64,000 nucleotides of DNA from Parashewanella curva. Lineage in GTDB: Bacteria; Pseudomonadota; Gammaproteobacteria; Enterobacterales; Shewanellaceae. The notes under the pieces were generated by a model. The model had not been told where the DNA came from, ran no database searches, and was given only the letters and a program-made list of their open reading frames with translations. Made by a program: the position numbers and the translations under genes. Of the stretch, positions 34,272 to 44,015 are shown one piece after another (the stretch's first letter is position 1; each line of letters opens with the position of its first letter). The stretch is from positions 19,166 to 83,165 of the forward strand of contig NZ_ML014765.1 in assembly GCF_003675895.1 (NCBI RefSeq), written 5' to 3'.

Positions 34272-37200
34272 ATGGAATTGTTCACTGTCTTGAAAGCAGG
34301 CAAGTTTCAGTCTGTTAATGGTCAAATTGAAGTTACTTTGGGTGATATTGAATATCGTGCAAAGGCTGGAGACTTCATTCCTGAGGGAGCAAGCGTCATT
34401 GTTTTTGATGGTGCACTATTCACTATTAAGTTTGAAAATGGCGAAGTTCATTCAAACTCTGAGAACTTTACCTCATCCAATGCTTCCAAAAACTTACTTT
34501 CTGTCACCGATGCCAATGATATAGAAAATATTCAGGCAATCATTTTAGCGGGTGGAGATCCAACCTTAGCTATTGAAACCGCAGCTGGTGGAACACAGCA
34601 AGAAGGTGGGTTCGATTTTATTGCCATTGATCGAACAGGTGACGAAACCATTGCTCAAGCAGGGTTTAATACTCTTGGGTTAGCCGGAGGAAACCCTAAC
34701 GGAAATACTCAAGAAGAAAGCATTGTTTTATTCAATTCTGTTCTAGCTAATGACTCAAATACCATTGCTGAAGATCAAGTTGCTGTAGGTAATGTATTGG
34801 CAAATGATGTAGATCCAGATTCTAATTTATTGGTTTCCAATATCTTAATTAACGGTCAAAGCTTTGCAGCTGGACAGAATATTCAACTTGAGAACGGAGG
34901 TTTGGTTGTTAATGCCAATGGTGATTACCGTTTTGAGCCTGATGCGAATTGGCATGGCACATTACCTTTAATTACTTATACAACTAATACAGGGGTATCG
35001 GCCACACTTACGATAGTGGTTACTCCGGTAAATGATGATGTAAATGCAGAGCCTGATAGCTTTTCGGTAGCTGAAGATGGCTCAGTAATATTAAATTTAC
35101 TGCCAAACGATACTGCGCCGGACGGTGGATTAGCAATTCAATCCATTAATGGTGTCGCTCTTACGGGAACAGCGCAAGCCATCGCGGTTACTAATGGTCA
35201 AGTATTCATTGCAGCAAATGGCACCATCACCTTTGAACCAACGGCTAACTATAATGGCGAAGTCACCTTCAGTTATGTTGCACAGGATGCCGATGGTGAT
35301 ACCGATGAAGCCAATGTGAGCATCACCGTTGAACCACAAAACGATCTGATAGATGCCATTGATGATAGTTTCAACGTTGATGAGGATGGCAGCGTTACTT
35401 TAGATCTTCTCGCCAATGACACCGCCCCAGATGGCGGCAAATCTATAGTCTCCATTAATGGAGTAACACTAACAGGCTCAGCGCAAGCCATCGCGGTCAC
35501 AAATGGCAATGTACTCATTGCGGCAGATGGCACCATTACCTTTGAGCCAACGGCTAACTACAACGGCGAAGTCACCTTCAGTTATGTTGCACAGGATGCC
35601 GATGGTGATACCGATGAAGCCAATGTGAGCATCACCGTTGAACCACTTAATGATCTGATAGATGCTGTTGATGATAACTACAACGTGCCTGAAGATGGCA
35701 GCGTTACCTTAGACCTGCTCGCCAACGACATCGCCCCAGATGGCGGCAAATCTATCGTCTCCATTAATGGAATAACACTGACAGGTTCAGCGCAGACCAT
35801 CGGAGTCACAAATGGCCAAGTACTCATTGCGGCTGATGGCACCATTACCTTTGAGCCAGTAGGTGACTACAATGGCGAAGTCAGCTTTAATTACATAGCA
35901 CGAGATGTGGATGGCGATACCGATGAAGCCAATGTGAGCATCACCGTTGAACCACAAAACGATCTGATAGATGCCATTGATGATAGTTTCAACGTTGATG
36001 AGGATGGCAGCGTTACTTTAGATCTTCTCGCCAATGACACCGCCCCAGATGGCGGCAAATCTATAGTCTCCATTAATGGAATAACACTGACAGGCTCTGC
36101 GCAAACCATCGCGGTCACAAATGGCAATGTACTCATTGCGGCAGATGGCACCATTACCTTTGAGCCAGTAGGTGACTACAATGGCGAAGTCAGCTTTAAT
36201 TACATAGCACGAGATGTGGATGGCGATACCGATGAAGCGACAGTGACGATTGCAGTGACGCCAGAAAACGACTCAGTGAACATTGCTACCACAGGTGTCT
36301 ATGTTTCTGAAGAAGGATTAGTCGGTGGCGTTCCTGATAATGATGGGGTTATCGATACTACAGATAGTGCTACAGGCAGTGGTGCAATTGTTCTGACAAA
36401 TGTTGATGGAGATAACTTAACATTAGAGCTAGGTGGTCCAGCAGGATTAAACTCTGGCGGAGAAGCGGTTAATTGGCATTGGGATGATGGCAGCCAAACC
36501 TTGATAGGTTACACAGGCACCGACCCCGACATGAACCAAGTCATGACCATCAAGCTCAATGCGCCAGTGAACACAACAGGCGGAACCTGGACGTACGATG
36601 TGACCTTATTACAGCCTGTCGATCATGCAGATCCGCTCACCGAGGATGCTATTTCACCCTTGTTTTCCGTAATCGTTACTGATAGTGAAAATAATGTGGA
36701 TACTGGTAGCTTCTTTGTTGCTTTTGAAGATGACGGAGTTACAGCAAATAGTTATACACATGTATTTGATATTTCAGTTGAATCCTTTATTTCAAGTAAT
36801 ATTGAAGCAAACTGGGCTAATTTATATAGTGACCCTAGTGATCCTAATTTTAATAGTACCGTCAATAGGTTTGATGGAAATGACAATGATTTGGGATTAG
36901 ATCAAATTCGTTGGGGAACAACTTCTGGTAGCCAATCAGGCTATGGGTTTGTTGATAATGATATTAACTTAGGTAATACTCTACCATTAAATCAAGATAT
37001 TGTTCTGGGCACATTTACCCACTATAACTTCTCAATTGGCTCCGGTACTTCTATTAGTGAGGCATTGCTCAATATTGCATTCTCCTTAACTGATAGTAAT
37101 GGTGTCGAGACTTCTGTCGATATGAATATTGAGTTTGATCACAATGAAACTCCAAATAATAGTGACTCCCCAGAAGATATTATTACAGTCGGTGACTCAA

Positions 37201-38006
37201 CGGTTACATTTGAATATGAAGGAAGCCTTTATTCTATTCAAGTTATCGGTTTCGTTGATGCTAGTGGTAATGTTAAACAAACCATTGAAACAGAAGAAAA
37301 TACAGCTACCAGTCACGATTTAGTTATTAGAATTGTCGAAGGGGACCAATTTACCCCTCCAAGTCTAAATGGCAATATTATCGAAACAAGTGTTGCTGGT
37401 GCGGATCAAGGCTTTGAAGTCATCGGTATTGAATTTGGTGATACTGTGATAGCTGTTAATGGTGGAACTGTAACTATTGCTGGGCAGTTTGGTGAGTTAG
37501 AGATAGATGATGAAGGCAACTACACATACACATTAAATGTCAGTGCTGATCTTATTCCTGATAATCAAAGTGAAAGCTTTACTTATATTGTCAAAGACGC
37601 TGATGGTGATACTGATGAGGCTAACTTAGTTATTGATTTAAATGTAATTAACCAAACTAGTAACAATATCACTAGTTCAGTTTCAGGGTTATCTGAACCT
37701 TTAACTTCTTCTGATATTTTTGATTCACTGATAAACCATGACTCACTCTTTGGGAATGGCTATACAGAGCTAAGCTCTGTTGAATCGAACAAAATTAATT
37801 CTCAATTCAATTTAGAACACCAGTCCATTATGCTTGAAGAAAATTTGGAACTCTTAGAATTAAAAGACAATGAAAATGGATTATCTCATAGTTTTTCAAT
37901 GAATTCGTACGAATCTGCAGAGAGTGAAGCTTATCAAAATACTGTTGTAGAGGCACTTAACCAATACCGTGATGATCACGATATACGAGGTGAGCTCTTA
38001 TCTTAA
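34272..38006 (+). CDS. LapA/BpfA-like adhesin with retention module and cadherin-like repeats
   Basis: A 1244-residue surface protein. Residues 1 to about 110 match the retention module of LapA/BpfA-type biofilm adhesins, and TAAG at 103-106 is where LapG-type proteases cut (between the two alanines in LapA). Then come a divergent Ig/cadherin-like repeat and four 103-residue repeats (35034-36269), each with an EDGSV..LL.ND.APDGG core, then further beta-rich domains. No RTX nonapeptide (GGxGxDxx) is visible, and the C-terminus is unusual. The TolC-like and OmpA-like genes follow, matching the Shewanella adhesin/export locus; the ABC and HlyD partners are not in the window. Confidence 0.75.
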   Translation: MELFTVLKAGKFQSVNGQIEVTLGDIEYRAKAGDFIPEGASVIVFDGALFTIKFENGEVHSNSENFTSSNASKNLLSVTDANDIENIQAIILAGGDPTLAIETAAGGTQQEGGFDFIAIDRTGDETIAQAGFNTLGLAGGNPNGNTQEESIVLFNSVLANDSNTIAEDQVAVGNVLANDVDPDSNLLVSNILINGQSFAAGQNIQLENGGLVVNANGDYRFEPDANWHGTLPLITYTTNTGVSATLTIVVTPVNDDVNAEPDSFSVAEDGSVILNLLPNDTAPDGGLAIQSINGVALTGTAQAIAVTNGQVFIAANGTITFEPTANYNGEVTFSYVAQDADGDTDEANVSITVEPQNDLIDAIDDSFNVDEDGSVTLDLLANDTAPDGGKSIVSINGVTLTGSAQAIAVTNGNVLIAADGTITFEPTANYNGEVTFSYVAQDADGDTDEANVSITVEPLNDLIDAVDDNYNVPEDGSVTLDLLANDIAPDGGKSIVSINGITLTGSAQTIGVTNGQVLIAADGTITFEPVGDYNGEVSFNYIARDVDGDTDEANVSITVEPQNDLIDAIDDSFNVDEDGSVTLDLLANDTAPDGGKSIVSINGITLTGSAQTIAVTNGNVLIAADGTITFEPVGDYNGEVSFNYIARDVDGDTDEATVTIAVTPENDSVNIATTGVYVSEEGLVGGVPDNDGVIDTTDSATGSGAIVLTNVDGDNLTLELGGPAGLNSGGEAVNWHWDDGSQTLIGYTGTDPDMNQVMTIKLNAPVNTTGGTWTYDVTLLQPVDHADPLTEDAISPLFSVIVTDSENNVDTGSFFVAFEDDGVTANSYTHVFDISVESFISSNIEANWANLYSDPSDPNFNSTVNRFDGNDNDLGLDQIRWGTTSGSQSGYGFVDNDINLGNTLPLNQDIVLGTFTHYNFSIGSGTSISEALLNIAFSLTDSNGVETSVDMNIEFDHNETPNNSDSPEDIITVGDSTVTFEYEGSLYSIQVIGFVDASGNVKQTIETEENTATSHDLVIRIVEGDQFTPPSLNGNIIETSVAGADQGFEVIGIEFGDTVIAVNGGTVTIAGQFGELEIDDEGNYTYTLNVSADLIPDNQSESFTYIVKDADGDTDEANLVIDLNVINQTSNNITSSVSGLSEPLTSSDIFDSLINHDSLFGNGYTELSSVESNKINSQFNLEHQSIMLEENLELLELKDNENGLSHSFSMNSYESAESEAYQNTVVEALNQYRDDHDIRGELLS
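35034..36269 (+). repeat. Four tandem 309-bp repeats in the adhesin gene
   Basis: Repeat units begin at 35034, 35343, 35652 and 35961 and each is 309 bp (103 codons). Units 2 and 4 are almost identical over long stretches; the other two diverge more. They encode cadherin-like domains. The similarity at DNA level shows recent duplication or gene conversion. Confidence 0.85.
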
Positions 38007-38061
38007 ATAAACAAGTAATTAATAATTCGCGCTCGTTGCGCTAGATAAAACATACGGAGAG

Positions 38062-39456
38062 ATGAAAATGGACCTAAAAGGAATTAGGCAACTTACACCC
38101 ATTGCATTAGCTGTTGGGTTATGGGCGCTACCCTCGATAGCAACTGCTCAGTCATTAGAACAAGCTGTTGCTCATGCTCTGGATACCAATCCAGAAGTGC
38201 GTATTTCTTATAATCGCTTTAAAGCGAATCAAGAAATTCATAATCAAGCTTGGTCGGGTTACCTTCCTAGCGTTGATTTAACCGCGGGGTATGGTGTTGA
38301 ATATACTGACTCGCCATCTACAAGACGTGATAGTTCGTTAGGGGCAAATATTGATGATCGTGATGAACGCCTCAATCGCGGTGAGTTAGGGTTAAGTATT
38401 AGGCAGTTGGTTTTCGATGGTTTTTATACCAGCAGTGAATCTGAAAGGACTGATTTTGAGGCAAGTGCTGCTCAATGGAGTTTGTTTTCGAAAGCAGAAA
38501 ATGTCGCACTAGATGTTGTGAAAGTTTACATAGGTGTTCTTCATGCTCAGGAAATACTGACATTGGCCGAAAAGAATTTATCTACTCACCAAGAAATTTT
38601 TGATCAAATTAAGCAAAAAACAAATTCTGGCTTAGGTTCTACAGCGGATTTATCCCAAATCACAGGCCGTTTAGCAAGAGCAAATGCCAATGTGGTTGCA
38701 GCTAAAAATAACCTGTTAGATACTCAATCTCAGTTTTACAGAGTAGTAGCGCAGCAACCAAAAGATATTGTTGCGCCTGTACCAGATGCTGATATGTTAC
38801 CTAAAAATTTGTCTGAGACTTTGCTGTTGGCGAGTGAAAATCATCCTATCTTAAAGGCTGCAAAGAGCGATATTAGTGCAGCTAAGTCAGCTCAAGAAAC
38901 TTCAAAGTCAAATTATTATCCCAAAATAACGTTAGAGTTAAATGGCACTGCTAACAATGATACTAATGGTGAAGATGGTATAACCAATAATCCTCCGTTC
39001 AGAACTGATGTAGGTGGTCATACTAAAAACTACTCTGCTATGTTGAGACTCCGTTATAACCTATATGCAGGTGGAAAAGACTTAGCCAAAGAAAAAGAAA
39101 GTGCATACCGTATAAGTGAAGCTAAAGAAATACGAGAACGGGCTCACAGAGAAGTGGTTGAAGGAGTCAATCTTTCATGGAATGCTTTGAATTTACTTAC
39201 TCCGCAAAAAAAATATATAAGACAACACGTAGAGGCGGCAAAAGAAACTCAAAAAGCTTATGTGCAGCAGTTCCGTTTAGGTCAAAGAACATTGTTGGAT
39301 TTGCTTGATACAGAAAATGAACTCTTTGAATCTAGGAAAGCATATTTGCGTGCAGAATTGGATGAAATTGTGGCTAAGTACCGAGTGCTAAATTCAACAG
39401 GGCGATTACTCGATTCATTACGAGTTACTCGTCCCCCTGAGTGGCAAGGAAAATGA
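38062..39456 (+). CDS. TolC-family outer membrane protein (AggA-like)
   Basis: Outer-membrane channel of a type I export system. The 464-residue protein has a signal peptide (LTPIALAVGLWALPSIATAQS) followed by an SLEQAVAHALDTNPEV start typical of TolC-fold proteins. The two-fold repeat is visible, with RLARANANV in the first half and FRLGQRTLLDLLDTENELF in the second. It lies between the LapA/BpfA-like adhesin and an OmpA-like lipoprotein, as in the Shewanella agg locus. A GGAGA ribosome site precedes the ATG. Confidence 0.85.
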   Translation: MKMDLKGIRQLTPIALAVGLWALPSIATAQSLEQAVAHALDTNPEVRISYNRFKANQEIHNQAWSGYLPSVDLTAGYGVEYTDSPSTRRDSSLGANIDDRDERLNRGELGLSIRQLVFDGFYTSSESERTDFEASAAQWSLFSKAENVALDVVKVYIGVLHAQEILTLAEKNLSTHQEIFDQIKQKTNSGLGSTADLSQITGRLARANANVVAAKNNLLDTQSQFYRVVAQQPKDIVAPVPDADMLPKNLSETLLLASENHPILKAAKSDISAAKSAQETSKSNYYPKITLELNGTANNDTNGEDGITNNPPFRTDVGGHTKNYSAMLRLRYNLYAGGKDLAKEKESAYRISEAKEIRERAHREVVEGVNLSWNALNLLTPQKKYIRQHVEAAKETQKAYVQQFRLGQRTLLDLLDTENELFESRKAYLRAELDEIVAKYRVLNSTGRLLDSLRVTRPPEWQGK

Positions 39457-39484
39457 TGACTCATATTTTCAAGGAGGAAAACAA

Positions 39485-40081
39485 ATGAGAGCAATAATTT
39501 TTATAGTAATAACTCTTGTTGCTACTGGGTGTGCAACAAGAGACATAAAGCCCATGAGTGGTTCAACGGCACAAGTTTATGATCTTAACGATAAGGATAA
39601 CGATGGTGTAGTTGTTGCTAGAGAAAAATGCCTAAAAACTGAAACTGGTGCAGAGGTTGATAATTATGGTTGTGGCACGGTAAGTAAGCACTTAAAACGA
39701 AAAGAGTTGAATATTCAGTTTGCGAATAATTCAGCTTTTTTAGCTCCCAAGTATTTTAATCAATTAGAGGAAGTTGCTTCTTTCTTAAAGAGTAATCCTG
39801 ATCTAAATGTGACAATCGAGGGGCATACCAGTAAAACAGGAAGCTACGAGTATAATCAAGAGCTTTCACAGAGACGTGCTAAAGCTGTGATTAAAGTGCT
39901 TTCTGAGGAGTTCCAAATTGAGCCGGCTAGGCTAAATGCTGTTGGGTTTAGCTATGATCGTCCAGCAGCTGAAGGCGATGATTCTTATGCCCATGCTCGT
40001 AATCGCCGAGTTACAGCAGAATCAACAGTAGAAGGTACTTCTACTGCGTATAAATGGACAATTTGGACAGTTGACCAATAA
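39485..40081 (+). CDS. OmpA-family peptidoglycan-binding lipoprotein
   Basis: A 198-residue lipoprotein with a short signal ending in VTLVATGC (lipobox). A linker with DLNDKDNDGVVVAREKC is a thrombospondin type 3-like calcium motif. The OmpA/MotB C-terminal domain covers about 75-185 with NLNVTIEGHTSKTGS-like and YNQELSQRRAKAV motifs, and ARNRRV near the end binds meso-DAP. It would anchor the outer membrane or the exporter to peptidoglycan. It is the third gene of the adhesin locus, with an AGGAGG site upstream. Confidence 0.88.
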   Translation: MRAIIFIVITLVATGCATRDIKPMSGSTAQVYDLNDKDNDGVVVAREKCLKTETGAEVDNYGCGTVSKHLKRKELNIQFANNSAFLAPKYFNQLEEVASFLKSNPDLNVTIEGHTSKTGSYEYNQELSQRRAKAVIKVLSEEFQIEPARLNAVGFSYDRPAAEGDDSYAHARNRRVTAESTVEGTSTAYKWTIWTVDQ

Positions 40082-40100
40082 GCTAAAAGTATAGAAAAGT

Positions 40101-40137
40101 AGGTTTGGCGGCATTCTTTGCTTCCAAACCTTTTTTA
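40101..40137. terminator. Bidirectional terminator between OmpA-like and reductase genes
   Basis: AGGTTTGG and CCAAACCT (8 bp arms) followed by six T. It lies between convergent genes and can serve the + strand well. Confidence 0.7.
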
Positions 40138-40145
40138 GCGATAAC

Positions 40146-41141
40146 TTATAGTTTCACTAACATTTTTCCTTTGTTTTTACCTTCAAATAGCCCAATAAAT
40201 GCATCAGGTGCATTTTCTAGCCCTTCAAAAACAGTCTGCTCAACTTTGATTTTCCCTTCAGCTAACCATTGCCCCATTTGCTGAGTAAATTCACCATAAT
40301 GTTCCCAATGGTCAAATACAATAAAGCCTTCAATGTTCAGCTTTTTAATGATAATTTGAGCAAGGTTTGCAGGTCCAGGGGTTGGTTTGGTGTCGTTATA
40401 TTGAGCAATCATGCCACATACGGCAATTCGGCCATAATCTTTCATATTGTTTAGCGCAGCTTCTAAATGCTCACCACCGACATTTTCAAAGTAGACGTCA
40501 ATCCCTTCAGGTGCGGCTTGGGCGAGGGCTGCATTTAAATCATCTGTAGTCTTATAGTTGATCACTTCATCAACGCCAAGAGCTCTTAAAGCATCTGCTT
40601 TTTCATCACTGCCTACCGAGCCAACCACTTTTGCGCCCATTAATTTGCCTAATTGGCATGCTACACTACCAACAGCTCCAGATGCCGCAGATACGAATAA
40701 AGTCTCGCCAGCTTTTAAGTTAGCGATGCGGTTTAACCCCGTCCATGCTGTCATTCCCGGCATACCCATGACACCTAAGAAGTAAGAAGGATCGTATGGT
40801 GTTTGTGGCAGGGCTGTAAGTGGTTCAGCTGATGAAACAAAATGCTTGCGCCACCCCATCATATGAGTGACAAGCGTGCCCACTGCTAAATTATCATTTT
40901 TAGACTCGATAACTTTACCAATTGCACCGCCCTCAAGCACATCACCGATTTGGAATGGTGCAATGTAGCTTTTGCGGTCGATCATTCTTCCACGCATGTA
41001 TGGATCAACAGACATCCATAAGTTTTCAACCAAAACTTCTCCTTCTTTAAGTTCTGGGAGTGTAACTTCAACAAGTTTAAAGTTTTCAGCTGAAGGTAAA
41101 CCTTCTGGACGGGAATGGAGATGGATATTTTGTGTGATCAT
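40146..41141 (-). CDS. NADP-dependent MDR oxidoreductase (CurA/LTB4 dehydrogenase-like)
   Basis: A 331-residue medium-chain reductase without the zinc ligands. Family blocks include LWMSVDPYMRGRM near the N-terminus, LGVMGMPGMTAWTGL, a nucleotide-binding VSAASGAVGSVACQLGKLMGAKVVGS near 150-175, and YFENVGGEHLEAAL. Relatives reduce the double bond of enones and quinone-like or aldehyde products, often in stress response. It is divergent from a MarR-family regulator gene, and the shared 125-base region holds TTTGCGCGC and TTTGTGCGCAAA, so regulation by that MarR is likely. Confidence 0.85.
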   Translation of the reverse strand: MITQNIHLHSRPEGLPSAENFKLVEVTLPELKEGEVLVENLWMSVDPYMRGRMIDRKSYIAPFQIGDVLEGGAIGKVIESKNDNLAVGTLVTHMMGWRKHFVSSAEPLTALPQTPYDPSYFLGVMGMPGMTAWTGLNRIANLKAGETLFVSAASGAVGSVACQLGKLMGAKVVGSVGSDEKADALRALGVDEVINYKTTDDLNAALAQAAPEGIDVYFENVGGEHLEAALNNMKDYGRIAVCGMIAQYNDTKPTPGPANLAQIIIKKLNIEGFIVFDHWEHYGEFTQQMGQWLAEGKIKVEQTVFEGLENAPDAFIGLFEGKNKGKMLVKL

Positions 41142-41177
41142 AACTTTTACCTAAAATCATTAAAGACAGAATATTGC

Positions 41178-41247
41178 TTTGCGCGCTAACTAATTGTGGT
41201 AAACTATACACTTGAAGAAAATGAAAAACAATTACTTTGTGCGCAAA
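41178..41247. promoter_or_regulatory. Candidate MarR operators between reductase and regulator
   Basis: TTTGCGCGC at 41178-41186 and TTTGTGCGCAAA at 41236-41247 (nearly palindromic) lie about 58 bases apart in the divergent promoter region. They share a TTTGyGCGC half-site. Binding by the adjacent MarR protein is inferred. Confidence 0.4.
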
Positions 41248-41266
41248 CTATTTTTAAGGAAGAACG

Positions 41267-41692
41267 ATGACAGATAAACAGCAATTAACCGATAACGTGT
41301 GTTTTGCCGTTTACTCTGCAAATAATGCGATTATTCGAGCATATCGCCCGCTGCTAGAGCAGTATCAACTGACTTTTCCTCAGTATTTGGTAATGCAAGC
41401 ACTGTGGTGTGAAGATGGAATAAGTTTAACTGAACTTTCCCAAGCGACCATGCTTGATTTAGGAACATTAACTCCGATAGTTAAGCGGTTAGAGAGTAAA
41501 TCTCTCCTGACAAAAGCCAAGAACCAAGCTGATGAAAGAAAAAAAGTGTTGGTTTTAACAGAGCAAGGTAAAGGTATACGTTTAGAAGCATTATCACTTA
41601 AGCAAACCTTGCTTGAGAAGGTAGATATTCCTCAAGAAGAGCTGGCATTGTTAAAAGATCAATGTTTAAAGATAGTGAATGATTTAAGTTAA
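41267..41692 (+). CDS. MarR/OhrR-family transcriptional regulator
   Basis: A 141-residue winged-helix regulator. NVCFAVYSANNAIIRAYRPLL near the N-terminus is the OhrR-like region, with a cysteine (about residue 12) in the position that senses peroxides in OhrR, and TFPQYLVMQAL follows. The recognition part has MLDLGTLTPIVKRLESKSLL, and DERKKVLVLTEQG forms the wing. It probably represses itself and the divergent MDR reductase. A terminator with T7 follows the gene. Confidence 0.85.
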   Translation: MTDKQQLTDNVCFAVYSANNAIIRAYRPLLEQYQLTFPQYLVMQALWCEDGISLTELSQATMLDLGTLTPIVKRLESKSLLTKAKNQADERKKVLVLTEQGKGIRLEALSLKQTLLEKVDIPQEELALLKDQCLKIVNDLS

Positions 41693-41724
41693 AAATAAAA
41701 TGCAAGATTGACATTCTGGTTTAG

Positions 41725-41760
41725 TGGGCTGGTCAGCATAAATGATTAGCCCATTTTTTT
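41725..41760 (+). terminator. Terminator after MarR-family gene
   Basis: TGGGCT and AGCCCA arms, with an inner TCA/TGA pairing, followed by seven T. Confidence 0.7.
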
Positions 41761-41773
41761 GTTCGCATCATAG

Positions 41774-41787
41774 GTGATCGAGATCAT
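41774..41787 (+). promoter_or_regulatory. FNR-like box upstream of nrdDG
   Basis: GTGATCGAGATCAT matches the FNR consensus core TGAT-N4-ATCA. It lies about 107 bases before nrdD, a gene needed only without oxygen. It could also be read as a weak CRP site. Confidence 0.5.
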
Positions 41788-41893
41788 AGTTATATTCGAT
41801 TTTATATTGCTTAATACACATCATCTAGTGATGTTTATCTAAAGTGGCACTACATAGAGTATCTATTGCAAGCAATGTAAATTGGAGAATGGC

Positions 41894-44011
41894 ATGGCAT
41901 TAGTGATAAAGCGAGACGGACTCAAAACAGTATTTGATCCAAAGCGTATTTATTTAGCGGTGAATGCAGCAGCACAGGCTGCTGGAGTATCTGACCAAGC
42001 GTATGCTCAATTGGTCGCTGATAGGGTTCATAAAAAATTTGCCTTTCAGCAAGAGGTCGCCATTCAACAATTACAAGATGCAGTTGAAAATGAGCTTATG
42101 GTTGGCCCCTATAAAGCAATGGCTAGACATTACATTGAATATCGACATGATCGTGATGTTGCTCGCGAAGCTAGCAGTCACCTAAATAAAGAAATTCGTG
42201 GCCTTGTTGAGCAAAGTAACGCTGCTTTGTTAAACGAGAATGCTAATAAAGACGCCAAAGTTATACCAACGCAGAGAGACTTATTGGCAGGTATTGTTGC
42301 TAAAAATTATGCTAAAAAGCACATGCTGCCAAAGCAAGTGGTGCAAGCTCATGACAGAGGTGAACTGCATTTTCACGACTTAGACTATGCGCCATTTTTC
42401 CCAATGTTTAACTGTATGTTAATCGATCTTGAAGGCATGCTTACTCATGGTTTTAAAATGGGGAATGCTGAAATAGAAACGCCAAAATCAATTTCAACAG
42501 CAACAGCTGTAACGGCTCAAATCATTGCTCAGGTGGCCAGCCATATTTATGGTGGAACTACCATTAATCGAATAGATGAAGTATTAGCTCCTTTTGTACG
42601 TAAAAGCTTTGATAAGCATCTAGCTACAGCTGAACAATGGAACATCGTTGATGCTGATGCCTACGCCAAAGCACAAACAGTAAAAGAATGTAACGATGCT
42701 TTCCAATCATTAGAATATGAAGTAAATACGCTACATACGGCAAATGGCCAAACTCCTTTCGTTACTTTTGGTTTTGGCTTGGGCACCAGTTGGGAGTCAA
42801 GGTTAATCCAGCAATCCATTTTGAAGATTCGAATAGCAGGTTTAGGTAAAAACCGAAAAACAGCCGTATTTCCTAAATTAGTGTTTGCAATTAAAGATGG
42901 TGTAAATCACAAACAAGGTGATGTTAACTACGACATCAAACAGCAAGCTCTACAATGCGCTGTCGCTCGTATGTACCCTGATATTTTGAATTATGATCAA
43001 GTGGTTGAAGTTACAGGCTCATTTAAAACACCAATGGGTTGTCGAAGTTTCTTAAGTGAATACCAAGAAGACGGTAAGCTTTTACATGAGGGACGGAATA
43101 ATATTGGTGTTGTAAGCCTTAACTTACCTCGTATTGCAATCGAAGCAGAAGGTGATGAGGAATCATTTTATCAGCTACTCAATAAAAGACTCAAAGTGGC
43201 TCGCCTTGCATTGGACACCCGAATTGAACGTCTACAAGGTGTCAAAGCCAAAGTCGCACCAATACTCTACATGGAGGGAGCTTGTGGAGTTAGATTAAAG
43301 GCCGAAGATGATATCTCTAGCATTTTCAAAAACGGTCGCGCTTCGATTTCACTAGGTTATATAGGGCTTCATGAAACGATTAATGCTCTTTATGGCGCAG
43401 ATATCCATGTTTATGACAGTAACTTTCTTCGCGAAAAAGCGCTTAGTATCGTTAAATATCTGAAAGCAGCAACAGAAACTTGGAAAAAAGAAACAGGATA
43501 TGGTTTTAGTTTATACAGTACTCCAAGTGAAAACTTATGTAGTCGTTTTCATTCCATTGATTCTAAAGAGTTCGGGTTAATTAAAGGGGTAACTGATAAA
43601 GGTTATTACACCAATAGCTTTCACTTAGATGTTGAGAAAAAAGTAAACCCATACGACAAAATTGACTTTGAACAAGAATACCCAACCGTCGCCAACGGTG
43701 GTTTTATTTGTTATGGCGAATATCCAAATTTACAGCACAATTTAGAAGCGTTAGAAAACGTGTGGGACTATAGCTATAGCAGAGTTCCATACTATGGAAC
43801 AAATACACCGATAGATGAATGTTATGAGTGCGGCTATCTAGGTGAATTTGACTGTACCAGTAAAGGTTTTACTTGCCCTAAATGTGGTAACCACGAGCCA
43901 AGTCGAGTATCAGTGACAAGAAGAGTATGTGGCTACTTAGGAAGCCCTGATGCACGACCGTTTAACTCAGGTAAGCAAGAAGAAGTTAAACGTCGAGTAA
44001 AACACCTTTAG
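41894..44011 (+). CDS. nrdD: Anaerobic ribonucleoside-triphosphate reductase
   Basis: Class III ribonucleotide reductase, making dNTPs without oxygen in the cytoplasm. About 705 residues: an N-terminal ATP-cone (IKRDGLKTVFDPKRI) followed by the glycyl-radical barrel. The C-terminus has a zinc motif, CYECGYLGEFDCTS with CPKCG, and the glycyl-radical loop RVCGYLGSPDARP. ATG 41894 is chosen because GGAG lies six bases upstream and the product then starts as usual; the frame extends to a TTG at 41882. nrdG follows by four bases. Confidence 0.95.
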   Translation: MALVIKRDGLKTVFDPKRIYLAVNAAAQAAGVSDQAYAQLVADRVHKKFAFQQEVAIQQLQDAVENELMVGPYKAMARHYIEYRHDRDVAREASSHLNKEIRGLVEQSNAALLNENANKDAKVIPTQRDLLAGIVAKNYAKKHMLPKQVVQAHDRGELHFHDLDYAPFFPMFNCMLIDLEGMLTHGFKMGNAEIETPKSISTATAVTAQIIAQVASHIYGGTTINRIDEVLAPFVRKSFDKHLATAEQWNIVDADAYAKAQTVKECNDAFQSLEYEVNTLHTANGQTPFVTFGFGLGTSWESRLIQQSILKIRIAGLGKNRKTAVFPKLVFAIKDGVNHKQGDVNYDIKQQALQCAVARMYPDILNYDQVVEVTGSFKTPMGCRSFLSEYQEDGKLLHEGRNNIGVVSLNLPRIAIEAEGDEESFYQLLNKRLKVARLALDTRIERLQGVKAKVAPILYMEGACGVRLKAEDDISSIFKNGRASISLGYIGLHETINALYGADIHVYDSNFLREKALSIVKYLKAATETWKKETGYGFSLYSTPSENLCSRFHSIDSKEFGLIKGVTDKGYYTNSFHLDVEKKVNPYDKIDFEQEYPTVANGGFICYGEYPNLQHNLEALENVWDYSYSRVPYYGTNTPIDECYECGYLGEFDCTSKGFTCPKCGNHEPSRVSVTRRVCGYLGSPDARPFNSGKQEEVKRRVKHL

Positions 44012-44015
44012 GTTC

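Noticed and set aside
35034..36269. Tandem repeats that might suggest a CRISPR array
   Set aside because: The repeats are 309 bp, in frame and encode cadherin-like domains of one protein; there are no short repeats with unique spacers.
40269..41154. Several + strand frames of about 60 to 75 codons
   Set aside because: They are antisense to the well-supported MDR oxidoreductase.
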